Shown: in pieces, positions 61,001-64,000 of the stretch
How positions within the stretch are numbered: position 1 is the stretch's first letter
How the letters are laid out: every line of letters begins with the position of its first letter
Assembly (NCBI GenBank): GCA_037039925.1
Contig: JAXRKP010000305.1
Location: 255,001 to 319,000, forward strand
DNA from: Doris montereyensis
Taxonomy: Eukaryota; Mollusca; Gastropoda; Nudibranchia; Dorididae
Length of the DNA: 64,000 nt
Reading direction: 5' to 3'
Made by a program: the position numbers and the translations under genes
Notes under the pieces: model-generated
Database searches by the model: none
Seen by the model: only the letters and a program-made list of their open reading frames with translations
Told to the model about the DNA's origin: nothing

Positions 61001-61752
61001 ACGCAAGTGTTTCATACAGTTATGTCCCTTAGATCAATCAACAAACCTAATGAAACACGTCGGATCATAAACCCATAAATTATACAGGCACATGGCATAT
61101 AACATGCACAAACTGATCCGTAGAATGCAGCCGGCACATTGCAGCGAGGGGGTTAAGGAGTGTAGTTAGCTTGCTTGATAGTGTGCTCTCTTAGCGTTAG
61201 ATGATGGGTACCAATGCAGAGGTCACCGGCTCCATCCTATTGACGCTCAGGATTTTTTCCTCAGTCAATTCCTCTGTATTTGTTTTGTCTTTGTTCTTAG
61301 GGGCTTTACATTAATTATTTTATGTTTTTATTCATCACTTTGAAAGAGTCATGAGACGGACACGTCATGAAATTTTTTATTATTAAAATTCTATTTCACA
61401 CCCCAAAAAACACAAAAATGTTAAGACCTATCGTTTAACTCTACTTTCGGTTACATTCTTGGGGTTTTTTTTTTATAAATAAAACAAAAACAAAAAATCC
61501 AAAACAAACGGAACCTCCCCACTAGACATTTCCACCATCTGGCTCCTTACTCAGTCTCTTTCTTGGCAACCCTTGATGGCATCCGCCCAGACGCCCCATT
61601 TTCGTCTGGTTCCAACTGAAGGTCAACTTCGCACTGACTCGTCTCCTCCCCACAGTGCGGGCAAAAATATTTGGCACCCCGATAAAAGACGCACTGCTTG
61701 TGAAAGAGATGGGCGGACGTCTTGCCTTCTTTTTACACTGCTGAAACTTGCC
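36859..61752 (-). CDS. EHMT: Histone H3K9 methyltransferase EHMT (G9a/GLP), 3' nineteen exons
   Basis: Nineteen GT-AG exons encode about 685 residues ending at TGA 36,859-36,861. Domain order is that of G9a/GLP: a Cys/His motif ([15 protein letters not shown]), a basic linker, seven to eight ankyrin repeats ([90 protein letters not shown]), pre-SET (Cys-rich, [32 protein letters not shown]), SET ([42 protein letters not shown] with the NHxCxPN cofactor/catalytic block, DYGEKFW) and post-SET (CACQSPKC). These enzymes mono- and dimethylate H3K9 in the nucleus; the ankyrins bind methylated tails. The N-terminal exons lie beyond 64,000. Seven single-base indels interrupt the frame. Confidence 0.94.
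37200..37345. mobile_element. Interspersed family C copy
   Basis: 'GTTTAATTGAAATTTACC', 'ATATGCGGTGATCTCAGGGT', 'GAATTAAGAGGAAAGAGCAA', A/G-rich stretch, 'TCTACCAGCAACACCC'. It lies in the last EHMT intron. Confidence 0.8.
37545..39960. repeat. 2.4-kb minisatellite, unit 28 bp, in the last EHMT intron
   Basis: About 85 copies of 'AATCACACCAAAGACATGTG' + 'ACAATGAC', with GGCACACC and GACACACC variants. The array stops only about 30 bp before the SET-core exon. Confidence 0.97.
39988..40162 (-). CDS. EHMT: EHMT exon: SET catalytic core
   Basis: Encodes [46 protein letters not shown] and, after one missing base in the A run 40,024-40,027, [12 protein letters not shown]. Contains NHLCEPN. The frameshift hides this exon from simple ORF calling. 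Acceptor CACCAG, donor GTGAGT. Confidence 0.92.
40170..41180. mobile_element. EHMT intron with a SINE-like repeat and a short duplication
   Basis: 40,310-40,545 is tRNA-SINE-like (GTGGCCGATTGGTTAGATCT head, then 'CTATAGGTAGAGAAAGATCT', 'CGCTCCCGGAGTTGACAAGG', 'TGATGTCTAGTCAGTGAGCC') and shares blocks with family D at 57.8 and 62.0 kb. 40,750-40,865 is a 60-bp unit ('CCAGATATTTTTAACA', 'GTTGGCTAGTTGTATCAAT') in two copies. Confidence 0.6.
41188..41265 (-). CDS. EHMT: EHMT exon: SET domain
   Basis: Encodes [14 protein letters not shown] and, after one missing base at the CC of 41,223-41,224, [11 protein letters not shown]. Acceptor TTCTCAG, donor GTATAG. Confidence 0.9.
41661..41748 (-). CDS. 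EHMT: EHMT exon: SET domain start
   Basis: Encodes CRLQLF, then, after one extra base in the G run 41,728-41,730, [27 protein letters not shown] is the cofactor-binding loop of SET domains. Acceptor TTTCCAG, donor GTAAGT. Confidence 0.9.
41890..42445. repeat. Family C copy followed by a 22-bp minisatellite
   Basis: 41,890-42,000 carries 'ACCCCGTCCACCATATGTGG' and 'TGATCTCAGGGTGAATTAAA'. From 42,005 on there are about 20 copies of 'CAAGGCAGTCATGTCTATTT' + 'T'. Both strands are open over the array, giving 122-174-residue artificial frames. Confidence 0.93.
42505..42990 (-). mobile_element. Family C fragment and SINE family A copy
   Basis: 42,505-42,575 matches family C. 42,625-42,990 has the family A body on the minus strand ('CCTACTGCCCTGTAAACAGC', 'GGGACCTCCTTTTTATCGC', 'CTACCTGGTGGGGTTGG', 'GGCAGGGCTTGAACCCACTA'), partly duplicated. 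Confidence 0.75.
43019..43134 (-). CDS. EHMT: EHMT exon: pre-SET second cysteine cluster
   Basis: Encodes [39 protein letters not shown]; the last cysteines of the Zn3 cluster. Acceptor CCCACAG, donor GTAAGT. Confidence 0.92.
43435..43630 (-). mobile_element. Degenerate SINE family A
   Basis: Recognisable by 'TGTAATCTGCACACG', 'GGCACAAATCCACGACTTAT', 'GGCCGAGAGGCAGACACATT' and the GCCTCTTGACCATCGAATCC head, directly before the pre-SET exon donor. Confidence 0.7.
43651..43728 (-). CDS. EHMT: EHMT exon: pre-SET cysteine cluster
   Basis: Encodes [26 protein letters not shown] with the zinc-cluster cysteines. Acceptor TCCACAG, donor GTGAGT; 26 codons, phase 0 at both ends. Confidence 0.9.
44106..44250 (-). 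CDS. EHMT: EHMT exon: pre-SET start
   Basis: Encodes [20 protein letters not shown], then [23 protein letters not shown]. 'RD...G.E..PI.CVN' and 'Y..ENV.TS..NI...I..LQ' are the pre-SET entry of G9a/GLP. Donor GTATGC. Confidence 0.9.
44345..44515. mobile_element. Interspersed family C, tail tandemly repeated
   Basis: Family C start (TTTGTTTGATTGAAGTGAAT) followed by two copies of 'GTGAAAG.A(A)GGAAA.GAAAG' + 'AAGTAGGAC.TACCAG'. Confidence 0.7.
44648..44754 (-). CDS. EHMT: EHMT exon: ankyrin end and linker to pre-SET
   Basis: Encodes [19 protein letters not shown] and [22 protein letters not shown] is conserved in G9a/GLP. Acceptor AATATCAG, donor GTGGGT, phase 2 exit. Confidence 0.85.
44880..45740. 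other. EHMT intron, mostly single copy
   Basis: Contains one copy of a short conserved block 'GTTGCCATAGAAATGGCCGC' + 'CATCTTGATATTTTGG' at about 44,921-44,960 (also near 15,895 and 24,998). Nothing else recognised. Confidence 0.4.
45745..45808 (-). CDS. EHMT: EHMT exon: ankyrin repeat
   Basis: Encodes [21 protein letters not shown]. Acceptor CCTACAG, donor GTAAGT. Confidence 0.87.
45885..46745 (-). mobile_element. SINE family A (two copies) and family C fragments
   Basis: Family A at 45,890-46,190 (full, minus: 'CATCCACAACTAAGGTGATC', 'GGCAGGGCTCGAACCCGCTA', 'GAGAGGCCGACACC') and 46,560-46,740 (body and head only). Family C at 46,190-46,300 and 46,340-46,420. Confidence 0.8.
46862..46900 (-). 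CDS. EHMT: EHMT micro-exon: ankyrin repeat
   Basis: 39-bp exon encoding [13 protein letters not shown], continuing RPL|HIAAR. Acceptor TTTCACAG, donor GTAAGT; entry and exit phases both fit. Confidence 0.82.
46905..46975. repeat. Short minisatellite, left part, split by an insertion
   Basis: Copies of 'AGGTAAAAA(C/T)' + CA-rich spacer. The same repeat resumes on the far side of the TIR element at 49,590-49,740. Confidence 0.75.
46977..49587. mobile_element. 2.6-kb DNA transposon-like element with 25-bp terminal inverted repeats
   Basis: The left end GGGTAGCAACTCAACTATCG (continuing TAACT) and the complement of the right end (GGGTAGCAACACAACTATCG, continuing TAACT) differ at one position. 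Subterminal blocks 'CAATACTTGGCAGTC' / 'CCATACTTGGCAGTCC' also occur near both ends (about 47,180 and 49,363). It interrupts a minisatellite that continues on both sides, so the insertion is clear. Target duplication could not be identified. A decayed open region on the plus strand lies inside. Confidence 0.75.
47755..48300 (+). pseudogene. Decayed coding region inside the TIR element
   Basis: An open stretch ([18 protein letters not shown] ... [19 protein letters not shown], ending 48,048) is followed in other frames by [25 protein letters not shown] and a short tail. The Cys-x3-Cys-x3-Cys-x2-Lys-Phe cluster resembles cysteine-rich modules found beside transposase genes. I cannot name the family. 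Stops and frame changes show that it is not intact. Confidence 0.4.
49590..49745. repeat. Minisatellite, right part
   Basis: 'AGGTAAAAACAAGGTAACAA' + 'ATCCAGGTAACAATC' units, the continuation of 46,905-46,975. Confidence 0.85.
49917..50031 (-). CDS. EHMT: EHMT exon: ankyrin repeat [13 protein letters not shown]
   Basis: Encodes [19 protein letters not shown], then, after one missing base in the T run at 49,975-49,977, [19 protein letters not shown]. Acceptor TTACCAG, donor GTAAGT, phase 2 exit (TT|A). Confidence 0.87.
50370..50660. repeat. Minisatellite, unit about 35 bp
   Basis: Eight copies of 'GAACATATAACAGAGCATAT' + 'AACGGAGAATATGAC', in an EHMT intron; open on both strands but not coding. 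Confidence 0.95.
50840..50960. repeat. Three tandem copies of a 36-41 bp unit
   Basis: 'TATTTCAAGGGCTCTCTCAG' + 'GGCGCAAACGACCCA' and variants. Confidence 0.88.
50985..51285. mobile_element. Interspersed family C with an internal 24-bp minisatellite
   Basis: The family start 'TTCATTGAAAGTAACCCTGT' + CCACCATT and 'TCTCAGGGTGAATTAAAGG' is separated from its end 'GTATGACCTTACCAGTACCG' by about seven copies of 'AAGGGAAACCGCAAGATAAA' + 'AGAG', which is itself the AGGAAACAGCAAGATGAAAG block of the family. Confidence 0.85.
51352..51455 (-). CDS. EHMT: EHMT exon: ankyrin repeat DDGGWTP
   Basis: Encodes [25 protein letters not shown], and after one missing base (about 51,378-51,385) GGDPNQKDN. DDGGWTPxIWA is diagnostic of G9a/GLP ankyrins. 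Acceptor ATACAG, donor GTAAGT. Confidence 0.88.
51605..51880. repeat. (GAA)n / GGA-rich microsatellite
   Basis: About 270 bp of GAA and GGA triplets; the source of the Ser/Leu/Phe-rich minus-strand frames. Confidence 0.97.
51960..52290 (-). mobile_element. SINE family A, full length
   Basis: GATTTGATTTGATTTACCC tail, 'CATCCACAACAAAGGTGATC', 'GGGACCTCCTTTATATCGTC', 'GTGTCGATCCACCTACTCGG', and the head 'GCCTCTGGACTACAGAGTCC'. Confidence 0.82.
52466..52566 (-). CDS. EHMT: EHMT exon: ankyrin repeat
   Basis: Encodes [20 protein letters not shown] and [13 protein letters not shown]. The 7-base C run at its acceptor (52,561-52,567) appears one base short, because the entry phase does not match the previous exon. 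Donor GTGAGT. Confidence 0.88.
52590..52770. repeat. Direct duplication of about 90 bp
   Basis: 'GATAGGCGGTGAGTTACAAT' ... 'GAGATTTATTGGTTCTATT' ... 'CCATGTCCATCGTGTGTGG' occurs twice, immediately upstream of an ankyrin exon acceptor. Confidence 0.88.
52845..53160 (-). mobile_element. SINE family A with tandemly repeated tail
   Basis: The tail segment 'TTTTGCCCACATCTACAACT' + 'AAGGTGACCTCTGGGCTTTT' appears three times, then the body continues once ('CCCGGACTGCCCTGTAAACA', 'CTACGTGTCGATCCATCTAC'). Confidence 0.82.
53409..53531 (-). CDS. EHMT: EHMT exon: ankyrin repeat
   Basis: Encodes [40 protein letters not shown]. Acceptor ACCCACAG, donor GTAAGT; 41 codons, both ends phase 0. Confidence 0.9.
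53600..53985. repeat. EHMT intron with short AT-rich repeat
   Basis: 53,750-53,880 carries about six copies of 'CCCAAATCCTCAAAATCTCT' + 'AACT'; the rest is unremarkable. Confidence 0.75.
53987..54093 (-). CDS. EHMT: EHMT exon: ankyrin repeat
   Basis: Encodes [20 protein letters not shown] then [20 protein letters not shown] and PLHAAA match vertebrate GLP at the same place. Acceptor GTCCCAG, donor GTATGC. Confidence 0.87.
54140..55478 (-). mobile_element. Truncated RTE-like LINE, second copy
   Basis: Same family and orientation as 16,211-18,385: GAAA tail at 54,145-54,165, [37 protein letters not shown], a decayed FADDL region, and [20 protein letters not shown] with CFIDL (55,193-55,468). 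It stops abruptly in the middle of the reverse transcriptase, where a SINE begins at 55,480. Non-coding; within an EHMT intron. Confidence 0.87.
55480..55715 (-). mobile_element. tRNA-derived SINE (family B)
   Basis: On the minus strand: GGCAACCGAGCAGTTAGGCT (A box), GATCCCGGGTTCTAATCC (B box), then AGCAAAGCTAGG and the body shared with 7,447-7,680 ('ACTAGCTTGGGAGTAAAAAC', 'CGTCCTGGCCATGAGGTG'). Confidence 0.8.
55785..56235. repeat. Minisatellite, unit 26 bp
   Basis: 17 copies of 'TCTCATTGCATGGATAATGG' + 'CGTGTA'. Confidence 0.96.
56415..56565. mobile_element. Interspersed family C copy
   Basis: 'GTTTGATTGAAATTTACCGC' + ATCCACCATTG, 'GATCTCAGGGGAAATTACG', AAACAGCAAG, 'GGACCTACCAGCAACTCCCG'. 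Confidence 0.82.
56716..56798 (-). CDS. EHMT: EHMT exon: ankyrin start
   Basis: Encodes [19 protein letters not shown] and MEKVFYLL, the first ankyrin helix pair. Acceptor ATTTCAG, donor GTATGT. Confidence 0.85.
56920..57450. repeat. Minisatellite, unit 17 bp
   Basis: About 31 copies of 'AACAGGTATTTGTGTGT' with single-base variants, in an EHMT intron. Confidence 0.96.
57527..57593 (-). CDS. EHMT: EHMT exon: linker to ankyrins
   Basis: Encodes [20 protein letters not shown]. Frame fixed by both neighbours. Acceptor CTTTCCAG, donor GTAGGC. Confidence 0.8.
57680..57985. mobile_element. Family C fragment and family D SINE-like repeat
   Basis: 57,685-57,765 matches family C. 57,770-57,985 shares 'AAGTCCTTCTCAACTCCCGA', 'CTCTACCTATGGCTGGGTAC', 'TACCTGCGCCAGCCGTGGGC' with the repeats at 22.6, 40.3 and 62.0 kb. 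Confidence 0.65.
57985..59140. repeat. Minisatellite, unit 34 bp
   Basis: About 34 copies of 'TTCATTGCCTCTATTACAAC' + 'TCCTAACACTACGG'. The many nested 60-100-residue frames are repeat translations shifted by one unit each. Confidence 0.97.
59198..59725. repeat. CT-rich minisatellite, unit about 24 bp
   Basis: Copies of 'CTCTCTCCATTTTCCCCTCT' + 'GTCT' with CT dinucleotide blocks. Confidence 0.95.
59940..60010 (-). mobile_element. Head fragment of SINE family A
   Basis: 'GGGCTGAGAGGCTGACACTT' + 'TGCCTCTGGATCACAGAACC' is the reverse complement of the tRNA-like head of family A. Confidence 0.6.
60122..60231 (-). CDS. EHMT: EHMT exon: basic linker
   Basis: Encodes [20 protein letters not shown] and [10 protein letters not shown], a lysine/serine-rich segment before the ankyrins. 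Acceptor TTGCAG, donor GTGGGT; phase 1 exit. Confidence 0.83.
60565..60758 (-). mobile_element. tRNA-like SINE fragment inside a short inverted repeat
   Basis: CGAAAGTGAAGGAAAT (about 60,568) and its exact complement ATTTCCTTCACTTTCG (about 60,741) enclose a minus-strand tRNA-like segment (TTGGTTGGTAGCAC A box; CGCTGGTTTGATCCCC B box). The distance between boxes is too long for an ordinary tRNA, so this is treated as SINE or hairpin element. Confidence 0.5.
60913..61156. mobile_element. Second TTAA-flanked MITE (piggyBac-like)
   Basis: TTAA at 60,913-60,916 and 61,153-61,156. Inner termini CCTTTTCGCTGC and, inverted, CCCCCTCGCTGC, agree at nine of twelve positions. The 236-bp interior has no coding capacity. 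Confidence 0.6.
61160..61550. other. EHMT intron, tRNA-like remnant
   Basis: 61,165-61,240 (TAGCTTGCTTGATAGTGTGC ... CACCGGCTCCATCC) looks like a degraded tRNA-SINE head on the plus strand. The remainder is AT-rich with nothing recognised. Confidence 0.35.
61551..61752 (-). CDS. EHMT: EHMT exon: Cys/His-rich motif
   Basis: Encodes the second half of the zinc-type motif ([25 protein letters not shown]) and an acidic linker. One base seems missing in the T run 61,730-61,734. Acceptor ATTTCAG, donor GTAAGG; ends in phase 2 (GA|G). Confidence 0.85.
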
Positions 61753-61754
61753 CT

Positions 61755-62410
61755 GAAATCATGAAGCAAAAACAGAGGTCAAAAACCTTGGCATTATGCC
61801 CTTGTAAGGGTTGTGACAAAACCGCAATGGTGTCATTTGTAATCACGACAACATTGGTTCACACCCCTTGGCTGCCCAAGTGATTTTTTTCCACAACGTT
61901 GCACTCTTAGGAAATGCATTTCACTCTCCTTCCCTCACTCAACTCAGGTGTGAATAAGTACCCAGCTACAGGTAGAGAAAGTTTTTATAATTTATAGGTG
62001 TATTAGTACGAAGTGCCTAACTGGCTGGTGTACTGTATGCTCCCTAGGAAGTTGAAAAAGATTTTGAATGAAGGGGGATAAATGATGTCAGTCAGCAAGC
62101 CTGTGCGGGGATACACTCTTTTTATACGATTTCTTCCAAGAAATTGTCTTCAAGAGTAATAGAAATACAAACAACCCACGGTCTTACACTTCAAAGTATT
62201 AACAGATTTCAGGTTATATTGTTAACAAAAAGAAACGAATTTCATATCTCAAAAACTAAAGATACAAAAAAACAAAAAAATCACAGAGACGAAATCGTCA
62301 TACCTTGATTTATCAACTGCAATAGAATAAGAGTAAAAAATTGCTTGAAATGAATGACAAGTCGCAGAAAGGAATTTAAGTCATATTGAAATAATATGCG
62401 TTCTTTTTGT
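61755..62410. mobile_element. EHMT intron with a family D repeat
   Basis: 61,930-62,110 contains 'CTCAGGTGTGAATAAGTACC' + 'CAGCTACAGGTAGAGAAAG', 'TATGCTCCCTAGGAAGTTGA', the reverse orientation of the repeat at 57.8 kb. The rest is AT-rich without features. Confidence 0.6.
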
Positions 62411-62414
62411 GAAC

Positions 62415-63985
62415 AGTAAAATTTACGGCAAATTTACTCCAACTGAAACAACCACAAATGTCACCTTCCATGAAAGGTGGGTATTTACTGTGGAAAAAAA
62501 CACCACAAATGTCACCTTCCATGAAAGGTAGCTATTTAGTGTGGAAAAAACACCACAAATGTCACCTTCCATGAAAGGTGGGTATTTACTGTGGAAAAAA
62601 ACACCACAAATGTCACCTTCCATGAAAGGTAGCTATTTAGTGTGGCAAAAACACCACAAATGTCACCTTCCATGAAAGGTGGGTATTTACTGTGAAAAAA
62701 CACCACAAATGTCACCTTCCATGAAAGGTGGCTATTTACTGTGGAAAAAGCACCACAAATGTCACCTTCCATGAAAGGTGGGTATTTACTGTGGAAAAAA
62801 ACACCACAAATGTCACCTTCCATGAAAGGTGGCTATTTACTGTGGAAAAAGCACCACAAATGTCACCTTCCATGAAAGGTGGGTATTTACTGTGGAAAAA
62901 ACACCACAAATGTCACCTTCCATGAAAGGTGGGTATTTACTGTGGAAAAAACACCACAAATGTCACCTTCCATGAAAGGTGGCTATTTACTGTGAAAAAC
63001 ACCACAAATGTCACATTCCATGAAAGGTGGCTATTTACTGTGGAAAAACACCACAAATGTCACCTTCCATGAAAGGTGGGTATTTACTGTGGAAAAAGCA
63101 CTACAAATGTCACCTTCTATGAAAGGTGGCTATTTACTGTGGAAAAAACACCACAAATGTCACCTTCCATGAAAGGTGGGTATTTGCTGTGGCAAAAACA
63201 CCACAAATGTCACCTTCCATGAAAGGTGGGTATTTACTGTGAAAAAACACCACAAATGTCACCTTCCATGAAAGGTGGCTATTTACTGTGGAAAAAGCAC
63301 CACAAATGTCACCTTCCATGAAAGGTGGGTATTTACTGTGGAAAAAACACCACAAATGTCACCTTTCATGAAAGGTGGGTATTTACTGTGGAAAAAACAC
63401 CACAAATGTCACCTTCCATGAAAGGTGGCTATTTACTGTGAAAAAACACAACAAATGTCACATTCCATGAAAGGTGGGTATTTACTGTGGAAAAATGTCA
63501 CCTTCCATGAAAATTTACTGTCACTACAAATGTCACCTTCTATGAAAGGTGGGTATTTACTGTGGAAAAAACATCACAAATGTCACCTTCCATGAAAGGT
63601 GGGTATTTGCTGTGGAAAAAAACACCACAAATGTCACCTTCCATGAAAGGTGGGTATTTACTGTGGAAAAAACACCACAAATGTCACCTTCCATGAAAGG
63701 TGGGTATTTACTGTGGGAAAAACACCACAAATGTCACCTTCCATGAAAGGTGGCTATTTAGTGTGGGAAAAACACCACAAATGTCACCTTCCATGAAAGG
63801 TGGGTATTTACTGTGGGAAAAACACCACAAATGTCACCTTCCATGAAAGGTGGGTATTTACTGTGGGAAAAACAGCACAAATGTCACCTTCCATGAAAGT
63901 TGGCTATTTACTGTGGGGAAAAAAACACCACAAAATGTCACCTTCCATGAAAGGTGGGTATTTAGTGTGGGGAAAAAACACCCAA
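62415..63985. repeat. Minisatellite, unit about 47-50 bp, to the window end
   Basis: About 33 copies of 'CACCACAAATGTCACCTTCC' + 'ATGAAAGGTGGGTATTTACT' + 'GTGGAAAAAA'. The A runs vary, so frames break irregularly. 'CACCTTCCATGAAAGGTG' can form a hairpin in each unit. Confidence 0.96.
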
Positions 63986-64000
63986 AAAAAATTACCAAGC

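Noticed and set aside
36859..61752. EHMT as a pseudogene
   Set aside because: All nineteen exons keep splice signals and conserved residues. Only homopolymer-type indels disturb the frame, more consistent with sequencing error.

Overview
The window is nuclear DNA of an invertebrate animal, most likely a mollusc (gastropod-like). This is inferred from intron-rich genes, a Ly6/uPAR-type secreted protein, very heavy minisatellite content, tRNA-derived SINEs and non-LTR retrotransposons with short tandem tails. Species cannot be fixed from the sequence. At least half of the window is tandem repeat, and most long open frames are repeat translations, not genes.

Three real protein-coding genes are visible. 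(1) Plus strand, about 1.7-4.7 kb: the last two exons of a secreted Ly6/uPAR (three-finger fold) protein, followed by a CT-rich 3' UTR and an AATAAA signal. (2) Minus strand, 23,186 down to 10,710, with a 3' UTR probably reaching about 8,270: a complete eight-exon gene of the J1-crystallin / selenoprotein J branch of ADP-ribosylglycohydrolases. Its sixth exon carries an in-frame TGA exactly where relatives have a conserved Cys before His-Leu-Pro. A well-formed type 2 SECIS-like hairpin lies downstream at 8,554-8,624 on the same strand. I read this as a molluscan selenoprotein J and consider it the most interesting content of the window. (3) Minus strand, 61,752 down to 36,859, 5' end beyond the window: nineteen exons of EHMT (G9a/GLP histone H3K9 methyltransferase), from the Cys-rich motif through the ankyrin repeats, pre-SET, SET and post-SET to the stop.

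Between and inside these genes lie: a truncated RTE-like LINE in a selenoprotein J intron, with relatives at 23.4 kb and in an EHMT intron (54.1-55.5 kb); a second, CR1/Rex-like LINE at 25.3-26.6 kb; about fifteen copies of three or four SINE or short interspersed families; two TTAA-flanked piggyBac-like MITEs (36.2 and 60.9 kb); a 2.6-kb element with 25-bp terminal inverted repeats in an EHMT intron (47.0-49.6 kb); a hammerhead-ribozyme-like core at 27.9 kb; and more than thirty minisatellites and microsatellites. Some minisatellites have clearly grown out of a SINE or out of an exon/intron boundary.

Both long genes keep correct splice sites and matching intron phases but contain single-base indels, mostly in homopolymers (five in selenoprotein J, seven in EHMT). 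The pattern fits consensus errors of a long-read assembly better than gene death. Anyone predicting proteins automatically from this window would get broken or missing models for both genes.
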